64,000 bases of DNA. Origin: JBMOPD01 sp049323615. Lineage in GTDB: Bacteria > Bacillota > Desulfotomaculia > Desulfotomaculales > Desulfocucumaceae. Shown piece after piece: positions 18,556 to 25,300 of this stretch. The notes beneath the pieces are model-generated. The model made no database searches. It was not told the origin of the DNA and saw nothing but the letters and a program-made list of their open reading frames with translations. Made by a program: the position numbers and the translations under genes. Where the stretch lies: assembly GCA_049323615.1 (NCBI GenBank), contig JBMOPD010000001.1:41160-105159 (forward strand). Reading direction: 5' to 3'. How positions within the stretch are numbered: position 1 is the stretch's first letter; each line of letters opens with the position of its first letter.

Positions 18556-19191
18556 TTACAGGACAATGTTTGTTCCGCTGTTTGAGTATCTTTTTATTGC
18601 CTTCAGGAATAAATCCGTTATCTCAGGGTCAAATTGTGTGGAACGGCCCGCTCTTAACCTGATCACCGCTTCCCGGTGGGAAAAGCCTTTCCTGTACGGA
18701 CGTTCTGAAGTCATGGCCTCATAAGCGTCGGCCACCGCTATAATTCTGGATAGTAGGGGGATGTCGGGGCCGGATAGTCCGCAGGGGTATCCCCGGCCGT
18801 TAAAAAATTCGTGATGATAAAGGATTATATCAGCATATTGTTTATATACTTTAACTTTGCGGAGAATGTTTTGACCGGAAACGGGGTGATTCCTGATAAT
18901 GTCCAGTTCGTATTCATTCAGGTTACCGGCTTTATGTAATATTTCGGGAGGTATAAACAACTTGCCGATATCGTGCAGTAAGGACGCTATATAGAGATTT
19001 GTTAATTTTTCTTTCGGAAGTTCCATTTCACGGCCGGTCATGGCCGCATATCCGGCCACTCTGATAGAATGGATGCCCACTATATCCTCCAGTGTAGCCA
19101 GGAATGAAGTTAGTGCCTCGTTGTGTTTCCCTTTGCCGGTTAGGGATATTACATTTAATTTTTCTATCAATGCCTCTGCGGTGTCCCTCAT
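18556..19191 (-). CDS. HD-GYP domain phosphodiesterase
   Basis: A 211-residue stand-alone HD-GYP protein; the family degrades cyclic di-GMP. Seen: HSIRVAGYAA (first metal His), LLHDIGKLFIPPEIL (HD motif, about residues 72-86), HHEFFNGRGYPCGLSG (HHE and GYP motifs, about 125-140) and AVADAYEAMTSERPYRKG. In the usual HHE-x-x-D-G-x-G-Y-P motif the Asp is Asn here. No sensor domain is attached. A cyclic-di-GMP riboswitch lies about 5 kb away (24466-24554), so this nucleotide is in use in the cell. RBS GGAG before ATG. Confidence 0.8.
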   Translation of the reverse strand: MRDTAEALIEKLNVISLTGKGKHNEALTSFLATLEDIVGIHSIRVAGYAAMTGREMELPKEKLTNLYIASLLHDIGKLFIPPEILHKAGNLNEYELDIIRNHPVSGQNILRKVKVYKQYADIILYHHEFFNGRGYPCGLSGPDIPLLSRIIAVADAYEAMTSERPYRKGFSHREAVIRLRAGRSTQFDPEITDLFLKAIKRYSNSGTNIVL

Positions 19192-19522
19192 TTATTTTCT
19201 CCACAGAAATGGATTTACGTATATAAGTCAATGCATCCTATTAATAAGGAATTAAATATATCTCTAACATAATACATAAAGCTTGCAATGTAAATATTTA
19301 TTTTTTTAAATACATTTGGTGTTACATTATAAACCCTGTTTTAACGTAGTTGCTTGACTGTGCTGTGATCTTTAAGCCAGTCATTTTCATTCCAGTGCTA
19401 GGATATCCTTGGACTATGGAGGGGAACGCAAAATATGTGCCAGGGTGGATAAAAATAGCGGTAAGGAAAGGGAAGGTTTAAACGCGGGGTGGGCTGGATG
19501 GGGTTATCCGGTTTTTTATGCT
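19192..19522. other. AT-rich intergenic region without recognised gene
   Basis: Between the HD-GYP gene and the end of the FmdE-like gene. A 63-codon open stretch at 19409-19600 has no ribosome site of note and runs antisense into the FmdE-like gene; I do not call it. Nothing else recognised. Confidence 0.35.
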
Positions 19523-19942
19523 TTATGCGTTTTTGTTTTTGGGGCTGTGGCCGGCGTATTCAAAGGCCTGTACGTTGAAAATATCGTTATCCGGCAATGA
19601 CAGCAATGTTTGGATGAAAATGTCTTTTTTGCCGGACTTAACGTTAAAGAGTTCGCTCTTCAAGGTAAAACGGTATCCCTCGCCAGAGACATGATCGTAG
19701 AATCCCCACCCTTGCTCCTCTGTGCGGATGACGGACCCGTTTTCGCGGGAACAGCCGGTCAGGATTTCAATAGCATGCAGGAGGCAGCCGCCGCTTCCGG
19801 TAATGACCGACAGCCCCGGACCTTTATCAACAAGTTTCAGGGCGTATTTGCAAACCCGGTAGCCAATCACCGAGCCGATACAAAGGTGTCCGTGGAGTTC
19901 TATTAATTTGCGCAGGTCTGCAGGATAATTTTGTTCGTTCAT
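19523..19942 (-). CDS. FmdE-like protein
   Basis: A 139-residue protein of the formylmethanofuran dehydrogenase subunit E-like family. The hallmark LHGHLCIGSVIGYR (H-G-H-x-C-x-G) is at about residues 16-29, followed by GLSVITGSGGCLLHAIEILTGCS. Only the FmdE core is present; the C-terminal zinc ribbon of some members is lacking. In bacteria these proteins accompany molybdenum or tungsten enzymes, but none is adjacent, so the function is open. The ATG at 19942 has TTGGAG 8 bases upstream and is preferred over an ATG 17 codons earlier. Confidence 0.75.
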   Translation of the reverse strand: MNEQNYPADLRKLIELHGHLCIGSVIGYRVCKYALKLVDKGPGLSVITGSGGCLLHAIEILTGCSRENGSVIRTEEQGWGFYDHVSGEGYRFTLKSELFNVKSGKKDIFIQTLLSLPDNDIFNVQAFEYAGHSPKNKNA

Positions 19943-20288
19943 ATACTTTCTCCAAAAAATTTCAGTTTTTCCTAGGGCAATTATACCCGGCACGTTTGTT
20001 CCCGGTCAATATTATTTGGACATATTGTCTAATTACCGAACTAAAAGTGGCAGTGGGGCAAATCTACCCCTGTCCAAACTATCTGTATGAGATATGAATA
20101 TAACAACTATATTAATTATCTCACCTGAACTTAATAAAATCTACTTTGTGAAAGGTATTTCCATATTAAACTGATCTTGTGAAACTTTCGACTTTAGAAT
20201 ACGACATTTGAGCGATTTGTTGTTCAAAGTTGCCTATCCTGAGAGTAAAATAAAATCAAAGGCAATAGTTTTTTAGGGGATGATTCTC
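19943..20288. other. Intergenic region, no recognised gene
   Basis: AT-rich, between the divergent FmdE-like gene and the small gene at 20289. I saw no open frame with a ribosome site and no clear RNA motif; it probably carries both promoters. Confidence 0.35.
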
Positions 20289-20441
20289 ATGTTAAAAGGG
20301 TTTAAAAGTTGGGTGGAGAGGGTTTTGGAAAAACCTTTTTACGACGCTGAAATAATAAGGGTAGAAGTACTCAAGGACAATAGAAAAAATACACTGCCGC
20401 TTCCTAAAAGCTTGCTAAAATTGAAAGAGATACACCATTAA
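20289..20441 (+). CDS. Small basic/amphipathic protein, 50 residues
   Basis: ATG at 20289 after GGGGATGATTCTC, 50 codons to TAA at 20441: begins MLKGFKSWVERVLEKPFYDA and ends LPLPKSLLKLKEIHH. It is amphipathic with several Lys and no membrane helix. A strong terminator follows 20 bases later, and no longer frame competes, so it is likely expressed. No family recognised. Confidence 0.5.
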   Translation: MLKGFKSWVERVLEKPFYDAEIIRVEVLKDNRKNTLPLPKSLLKLKEIHH

Positions 20442-20461
20442 ACTATATTGCAATTTTGCTG

Positions 20462-20490
20462 CCCCCTTTGTCAGGGGGTATTTTAATTTT
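20462..20490 (+). terminator. Terminator after small gene
   Basis: Hairpin CCCCCT-TTGTC-AGGGGG followed by TATTTTAATTTTT. Confidence 0.7.
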
Positions 20491-20663
20491 TACAGAATTG
20501 TTCTTAAGTTCTTAAAATAAGGACATTTGTCCTGTTAAAAACGGCTATCCTTGCGGGTTTTTTCGTTTTAACTGCATGACGGTAAAGGTGGTTTTATAAG
20601 CGGTGTCGAAAAGTATGTTATATTCTTGTAGTGTTCGATAAACTGTAACGGGAGGAGCAAAAG

Positions 20664-21497
20664 ATGACCCTGAAGATGCACCAGGAGATGATGAAGAAGC
20701 TTGATGGCGGCCAGGCCGGAGAGATAGGCATGGACTATGCCTTTAATTTCCATTGTGACCGCCGCTGCATGGGCAGGTGCTGCAATACCATAAAAATCAT
20801 TTTAGACCCGTGGGATGTGGAAGCCATGGCCCGGCACCTGGGGATGAGCGGCAGGGATTTCCTTGACAGGTTCTGCGAGCTGGAGGAGGACCCCAGGTCC
20901 GGGTGGCCTTATGTTAAGCTTTATGACGCCGAAAGGGGACCCTGCGCCTTTCTCATGGAGGAAGGGAAATGCATGGTCTACCCCGCCCGTTCCAGAAACT
21001 GCAGGACATACCCGGTGGGCCGGGCAGTTCGCTTCGGGCCGGACGGGAAAAAGGAAGAAAAATTTTTCATGGTGGAAAAACAGGTTTTCTGCTTCGGGCA
21101 CAGCGGGGCCAGGCGGTGGACGCTCAGGGAGTGGCTGGAGGACTCGGATGCTCCGGCCTACTACAACCGGTCCGACCTTTACTTTCAATTGATAAGTTAT
21201 GCCGATTCGGTTCTTCAGGTCGGCCGCTGGATGAACAGCCGGATAGCGCGGATGATCATGCCCTTTTTATACGGCCCGGAAGTGTTGCGGGCCAAAATGG
21301 GCATTTCACCGGAGGAGGTAAGCCACGAGGAGTTTTACAGCAGGCGCATGAAAGCCCTGAAAGTACTGCTGACCGAACTTGCCGCCGGGTTTGGCTTCGG
21401 CCCCCTGGTAAAGGGTGGGGCGGGAGAAGAGGTGGAGGATGCCAGCGTGATGGAGAAGGTAAGGGGGGTGCTGCTGACCGGGGAAACAGACCTGTAG
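20664..21497 (+). CDS. YkgJ family cysteine-cluster protein (first copy)
   Basis: A 277-residue protein with the YkgJ-type metal-binding cluster: CDRRCMGRCCN at about residues 31-41 and, later, CAFLMEEGKCMVYPARSRNC (about 94-113), the classic C-x3-C-x3-CC ... C-x8-C-x9-C pattern, then Y-P-V-G-R. The family binds zinc or an iron-sulfur cluster; function unknown. The C-terminal ~100 residues are helical. RBS GGAGGAG before ATG. A paralogue lies at 22348, on the other side of hsp20. Confidence 0.78.
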   Translation: MTLKMHQEMMKKLDGGQAGEIGMDYAFNFHCDRRCMGRCCNTIKIILDPWDVEAMARHLGMSGRDFLDRFCELEEDPRSGWPYVKLYDAERGPCAFLMEEGKCMVYPARSRNCRTYPVGRAVRFGPDGKKEEKFFMVEKQVFCFGHSGARRWTLREWLEDSDAPAYYNRSDLYFQLISYADSVLQVGRWMNSRIARMIMPFLYGPEVLRAKMGISPEEVSHEEFYSRRMKALKVLLTELAAGFGFGPLVKGGAGEEVEDASVMEKVRGVLLTGETDL

Positions 21498-21591
21498 AGC
21501 TGCCCTGCCGGCGGGTAAACAGCTGGAAATAGCTATCAGCTATCGGCTGTAACCATTACCACCTTTCCCCATTCTGTATTCTGTAAAATTA

Positions 21592-21617
21592 AAACCTCCC
21601 TGACCGGAGGTTTTAAC
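21592..21617. terminator. Bidirectional terminator between YkgJ and hsp20 genes
   Basis: Hairpin AAAACCTCC-CTGA-CCGGAGGTTTT, with A and T flanks, between convergent genes. Confidence 0.7.
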
Positions 21618-21621
21618 GCTT

Positions 21622-22071
21622 TTACTGGATTGGTATGCGGCGCCCCCAGTTTTCCCCGGGATCGCTTTTTAACATCCTGATTTCCAGCACACCGTTGCTG
21701 TATGTCGCTTTGGCCTGGTCGGTTCTCACCCTGGCCGGAAGCTGGACAACCCGGGTGAAGGTGCCGTAATAACGCTCATTATAGATTGAATTTTCTTCCT
21801 TGTGATCCCTGGAGCGCTTTATTTCCCCCCTGATGGTAAGCTTGTCATTATCCACCCTGACGTCAATATCGTCCTTTGACTCTATGCCGGGCAGTTCGGC
21901 GGTGGCTATAACCTCGTTTTCCGTCTGGTAGACATCCATCCTGGGTCCGTAGCCGGTTGCTCCTGCAATATCATGCCTGGAGCCCCTACCCCAGAAATTA
22001 TCCAGGTAGCGGTCAATCTGGTGGCGCATCTGGTTGAGTTCGTGGAACGGGTCCCATCTGATCAGTCCCAC
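21622..22071 (-). CDS. Hsp20/alpha-crystallin small heat shock protein
   Basis: A 149-residue ATP-independent chaperone. N-terminal LIRWDPFHELNQMRHQIDRYL is typical of bacterial Hsp20; the alpha-crystallin domain runs from about residue 45 (MDVYQTENEVIATAELPGI) to about 140, with the family's end pattern A-x-x-x-N-G-V-L-E-I (ATYSNGVLEIRML). GTG start after AAAAGGGGG. Flanked by two YkgJ paralogues. Confidence 0.88.
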   Translation of the reverse strand: MGLIRWDPFHELNQMRHQIDRYLDNFWGRGSRHDIAGATGYGPRMDVYQTENEVIATAELPGIESKDDIDVRVDNDKLTIRGEIKRSRDHKEENSIYNERYYGTFTRVVQLPARVRTDQAKATYSNGVLEIRMLKSDPGENWGRRIPIQ

Positions 22072-22347
22072 TGGTATATTCCCCCTTTTGTGGATTTAAT
22101 AATATGGTGCTCCATTAAAGGGGAAAGTATTCGTGGACGTTATATGTTCGCCACGGATTCTTTCATGGTTTTTTTCTTTTCGTTGGACCGGGCCGCGCAA
22201 ATCACAGGCGTTTCCTGCATCAGAATTTCAGGCCGGCTTGAGGTTGAAATAAGCGTTGATGTATAATAATGTAATACTTGTCTCAGGTTAAAAGTCCTCT
22301 TAATTTTTTGGTTGACCTGATTATAAATCTCGCAAAGGTGGGCAGTT

Positions 22348-23172
22348 ATGGTCATAAACAGCGAAAATCCCGGCGCCGAATTCAGTTTTGACGCCGGCAG
22401 CAAGTTTAAATTTGACTGCCACGGCGGGCTTTCCTGCTTCGGGCAGTGCTGCCGGGATATCAATATTTTTCTTACCCCCTTTGATGTGATCCGCCTTAAA
22501 AGGAAGTTGAATATGTCATCGGCAGAGTTTTTAAAGCTGTACACGGAGGAACTGAAGCCGCCGCAGCTGAAATTTCCGGTCAGATACCTGAAGATGAACG
22601 ATGATGACCAGCTGAAATGCCCTTTTTTAACCTCGCGGGGCTGTGCCGTATACCAGGAGCGGCCATGGTCCTGCCGGATGGCCCCCGTTGATATTGCCGG
22701 GCCGGGAAAGTTCAGGTTTTCCTTTAACCGGGCAAAATGCCTGGGGCTGAATGAAGATAGGGAATGGACCGTGCGCAGCTGGATGGAAAGCCAGGACATG
22801 GGTGTATACGACACGGTGGAGGCAGTATTCAAGGAAATACCGGCACTGGTGGGCTTTACCGGCCAGGAAGCGCTCGATAAGAGGATAGTGCAGCTTTTCA
22901 GCATGGTCTGTTACGATATCGATACATTCAGGGACTTTATCCTGCGGAATAAGTTTCTGGTCCGGGAAGGGGGCATTGACCGGGAAGTTTTCCAGGAGTC
23001 GCTGAAGGATGATGTGCAGCTGCTTAAAACCGGCATCCAGTGGCTGGTCAATGTCAGCAGCAACGTAAAGACGCTTAAAAAAATAGATAAAATATTACTT
23101 TCCCGAAAATCTTACGGGTCAGGAGACAGGAGACAGAATACAGGAGACAGAATAAAACCGAATGCAGTTTAG
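22348..23172 (+). CDS. YkgJ family cysteine-cluster protein (second copy)
   Basis: A 274-residue paralogue of the gene at 20664: CHGGLSCFGQCCRDINIFL (about residues 24-42), CPFLTSRGCAVYQERPWSCR (about 91-110), then CLGL. Same presumed metal cluster and unknown function. The last ~18 codons are built from the repeat units CAGGAGACAG and ACAGAATACAGGAGACAG; this tail is probably a repeat insertion at the gene end, so the ancestral stop may have been further upstream. The start ATG has a modest site (AAAGGTGGGC). Confidence 0.78.
   Translation: MVINSENPGAEFSFDAGSKFKFDCHGGLSCFGQCCRDINIFLTPFDVIRLKRKLNMSSAEFLKLYTEELKPPQLKFPVRYLKMNDDDQLKCPFLTSRGCAVYQERPWSCRMAPVDIAGPGKFRFSFNRAKCLGLNEDREWTVRSWMESQDMGVYDTVEAVFKEIPALVGFTGQEALDKRIVQLFSMVCYDIDTFRDFILRNKFLVREGGIDREVFQESLKDDVQLLKTGIQWLVNVSSNVKTLKKIDKILLSRKSYGSGDRRQNTGDRIKPNAV
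23117..23158. repeat. Short dispersed repeat (CAGGAGACAG type)
   Basis: Tandem CAGGAGACAG and CAGAATACAGGAGACAGAAT units at the end of the YkgJ gene. Related GAATCCAGAAT-type units occur at 21560-21583, 27902-27924 and 30430-30462. Confidence 0.5.
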
Positions 23173-23193
23173 AACAATAAAGGGAGGTTTTTT

Positions 23194-24039
23194 GTGCAGG
23201 TGAATGTCAACAGGAAGGTGCCGGCGCCCGGGGCGCAGCCGGTGGTCAAGTGGGCGGGCGGCAAGCGGCAGATGCTGGGGCAGTATAAAGAGTTTTTTCC
23301 CGCCAGGTATAACGTCTACCACGAGCCCTTTCTGGGCGGGGGGGCGGTGTTCTTTCACCTTGTGCCCCCGGTGGCATTTCTCTCTGACTCAAATGCCGAG
23401 CTGATCAACATGTACCGGGTCATTCAGACCAAGGTTGACCAGCTGATTGAAGACCTTTCCCGCCACCGGTACGACAGTGACTACTATTACGAGATAAGAT
23501 CCGCGGATGTCGGAACCCTCAGTGACGTGCAGAGGGCCTCCAGGCTTATTTACCTGAACAAGACGTGCTACAACGGCCTGTACCGGGTTAACAGGAAAGG
23601 GGAGTTCAATGTACCCTTCGGGAAATACAGGCGGCCCAAGTTCCTTGACGTGGAACTGCTTTTGGCGGCCAACAGGGTTTTGCAGAGGGCCGTTTTAATG
23701 GAAAGTGATTTTGAAATAGTGCTTGATAATGCCCGCCCGGGGGATTTCGTTTATTTTGACCCGCCGTACTTTCCCCTTAACCGGACGGCCAATTTTACCG
23801 ACTTTACCGACCAGTCCTTTGACGCCAGGGACCATGAAAGGCTGGCCCGGGCCTTCGACCAGCTGGCCAGGCGGGGATGCCTGGTAATGTTGAGCAACAG
23901 CGACACGCCTTTTGTCAGGGAGCTCTATGAACAGTACAGGGGAGGCATTATACCCCTTAAGGCCAACCGGTCAATAAATTCCAGGGGGGATAAAAGGGGG
24001 CCGGTTGGTGAGCTTCTCGTTTGCAGCTGGATAAAGTGA
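23194..24039 (+). CDS. DNA adenine methyltransferase, Dam/M.DpnII type
   Basis: A 281-residue class D12 N6-adenine methyltransferase. Motif X/I region VVKWAGGKRQML (about residues 18-29) and FLGGGAVFFHL (about 47-57); catalytic motif IV DPPYFPL near residue 190. Length is that of Dam and M.DpnIIA, and GATC is the likely target, though this is not readable from sequence. There is no restriction endonuclease gene beside it, so it is an orphan methylase. GTG start at 23194 after AAGGGAGG. Confidence 0.83.
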   Translation: MQVNVNRKVPAPGAQPVVKWAGGKRQMLGQYKEFFPARYNVYHEPFLGGGAVFFHLVPPVAFLSDSNAELINMYRVIQTKVDQLIEDLSRHRYDSDYYYEIRSADVGTLSDVQRASRLIYLNKTCYNGLYRVNRKGEFNVPFGKYRRPKFLDVELLLAANRVLQRAVLMESDFEIVLDNARPGDFVYFDPPYFPLNRTANFTDFTDQSFDARDHERLARAFDQLARRGCLVMLSNSDTPFVRELYEQYRGGIIPLKANRSINSRGDKRGPVGELLVCSWIK

Positions 24040-24071
24040 AAAGGTGAGGGCTGAAGGTATGGCGACAGAGT

Positions 24072-24098
24072 GGCCTCCCCGCTATGGGAGGCCATTTT
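24072..24098. terminator. Bidirectional terminator between methylase and Spo0E-like genes
   Basis: Hairpin TGGCCTCCC-CGCTA-TGGGAGGCCA followed by TTTTCAA, between convergent genes. Confidence 0.65.
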
Positions 24099-24105
24099 CA
24101 ACAGG

Positions 24106-24261
24106 CTAGAGTATGTTTATGGTGTTCATTCTGATACGGTAATAGTGATTTAGCAGTCTATCCAGTTCCCTGCTCAGTTTAAGCCTTTTGCCGGGATCGT
24201 CCGAGTGTTGAAGCCGCCTTCTCAGTCTTTCGATGCGAACCAGAAGCTCGGGCATGGTCAA
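24106..24261 (-). CDS. Spo0E-like aspartyl-phosphate phosphatase
   Basis: A 51-residue protein with the Spo0E family pattern: LLVRIERLRRRLQ near the N-terminus and the signature LSRELDRLLNHYYR (family S-Q-E-L-D-x-L-L-N-x-Y). Spo0E proteins dephosphorylate phospho-Spo0A and delay sporulation. Two helices in a hairpin, as expected. The TTG at 24259-24261 follows GGGAGTGATTACC and is preferred; an ATG lies two codons later. Upstream on the same strand are a Spo0A box (24314-24326), then a terminator and a cyclic-di-GMP-I riboswitch, so expression is probably tied both to Spo0A and to cyclic di-GMP. Confidence 0.8.
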   Translation of the reverse strand: MTMPELLVRIERLRRRLQHSDDPGKRLKLSRELDRLLNHYYRIRMNTINIL

Positions 24262-24313
24262 GGTAATCACTCCCGTCTGGCAAATTTTTTTATGCCACCA
24301 GTCCAGCTGAGTC

Positions 24314-24326
24314 TTTTCGACAAGTC
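24314..24326 (-). promoter_or_regulatory. Spo0A box upstream of the Spo0E-like gene
   Basis: On the minus strand, CTTGTCGAAAAG contains the Spo0A consensus TGTCGAA with matching flanks (TTGTCGAAAA). It lies about 55 bases before the start codon. Binding is inferred from the match and the type of gene. Confidence 0.55.
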
Positions 24327-24402
24327 AGTTCCGTATTTTTACGTATTTATAGATCTTATCGTAAAATAAGATAAATTCTTTAGTTAATTAAAAAACAAAA
24401 GC

Positions 24403-24441
24403 TGATTAAAAAACAAAAACTTTCTCCAGCATGGGAGAAAG
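24403..24441 (-). terminator. Expression-platform terminator of the c-di-GMP riboswitch
   Basis: Read on the minus strand: CTTTCTCC-CATGCT-GGAGAAAG followed by TTTTTGTTTTTT. It sits directly after the aptamer and ahead of the Spo0E-like gene, the classic layout of a transcription-attenuating riboswitch. Confidence 0.8.
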
Positions 24442-24465
24442 GCTATAACAATACCTTAAGTGTTT

Positions 24466-24554
24466 CAACGGCAACCTGGCAGTCATAGCTTCGGTTTTTA
24501 GCCTTAGACCCATGGCTTTGCGTCCCCGGCTTTCGCCGGGTTTGCCTTTATCAT
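24466..24554 (-). promoter_or_regulatory. Cyclic-di-GMP-I (GEMM) riboswitch
   Basis: Read on the minus strand: AAGGCAAACC, a hairpin CGGCGAAAGCCG, the near-invariant GGGACGCAAAGCC, ATGGGTCTAAGG, a second hairpin region, and the closing CTATGACTGCCAGGTTGCCG. These are the conserved blocks of the GEMM-I aptamer in the right order, including the GAAA tetraloop and its receptor. The first downstream gene is the Spo0E-like gene at 24261, with a terminator in between. Confidence 0.9.
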
Positions 24555-24658
24555 TTATGTTGTCAAAGGTATTTTATCACATTAAAGTCAAGAAATTTGG
24601 CAAAATATGTCGTTCCTTTAAAAAATTTTTTCCTTTCCCGGGTGAACAGGTCAAATTT

Positions 24659-25300
24659 TTATTTCTTCACTGCCAGCGCACCCACGGGGCATGCCGATGC
24701 GCAGACGGTGCAGCCGTTGCAGCCGCTTTCCCCCAGGGGCGCTCCCAGGAAGGTGGTTACCATCCGGTCGAAGCCCCGGCGGGCAAAGCCCAGCGTCCCG
24801 GTCCCGTTCTTTCTGCAGGTCCACACACAGCGGCCGCACAGCACGCACTTGTTGGGGTCGTACAGTACATTTTCGGCCGTATCGTCTACGGGCAGGTCCC
24901 GGTCCAGTTTGGGCAGCCTGGCCGGTTTCAGCGGCAATTTTCTTTCCCTGGCGATTTTCTGCAGGGTGCAGCTGCGGTTTGCGGGGCAGGCCTTGCAGTC
25001 AGTCCGGTGGTTGGACATGATCATCTCGAAACCGGTTCTGACCAGCCGGTCCACCCTTTCGCTGCGGGTGTGGATCACCATCCCCCCGGCGGCTCCTTCG
25101 GTGCAGGAGGTGACCGGGCGGGGGTACCCTTCGATTTCCACGAAGCACAGCCGGCAGGAGGCGAAGGGGGCGTGATTTTCCCGGATGGAGCAGAGGTGCG
25201 GTATATAGATTCCGTTGTCCAGGGCGGCCCACAGTATTTTTTCGCCGGCATTGACTTCTATAACCTTGCCGTCAATGGTTATTTTGACTTTACCGCTCAT
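24659..25300 (-). CDS. NADH-dependent oxidoreductase iron-sulfur subunit, NuoG/HoxU-like
   Basis: A 213-residue iron-sulfur protein matching the N-terminal part of NuoG and HydA. A plant-type 2Fe-2S domain (CSIRENHAPFASCRLC ... C, about residues 36-68), the His-Cys 4Fe-4S segment (HRTDCKACPANRSCTLQ, about 97-113) and two 4Fe-4S motifs (CVLCGRCVWTCR and CNGCTVCASACPVGAL) can be seen. No H-cluster or molybdopterin domain follows, so it is an electron-transfer subunit only. It overlaps the end of the NuoF-like gene by 11 bases. Last gene of the nuoEFG-like operon; the catalytic partner must lie elsewhere. Confidence 0.82.
   Translation of the reverse strand: MSGKVKITIDGKVIEVNAGEKILWAALDNGIYIPHLCSIRENHAPFASCRLCFVEIEGYPRPVTSCTEGAAGGMVIHTRSERVDRLVRTGFEMIMSNHRTDCKACPANRSCTLQKIARERKLPLKPARLPKLDRDLPVDDTAENVLYDPNKCVLCGRCVWTCRKNGTGTLGFARRGFDRMVTTFLGAPLGESGCNGCTVCASACPVGALAVKK

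Noticed and set aside
19409..19600. 63-codon frame with a hydrophobic end
   Set aside because: It runs antisense into the FmdE-like gene and the hydrophobic part is the reverse of that gene's tail.
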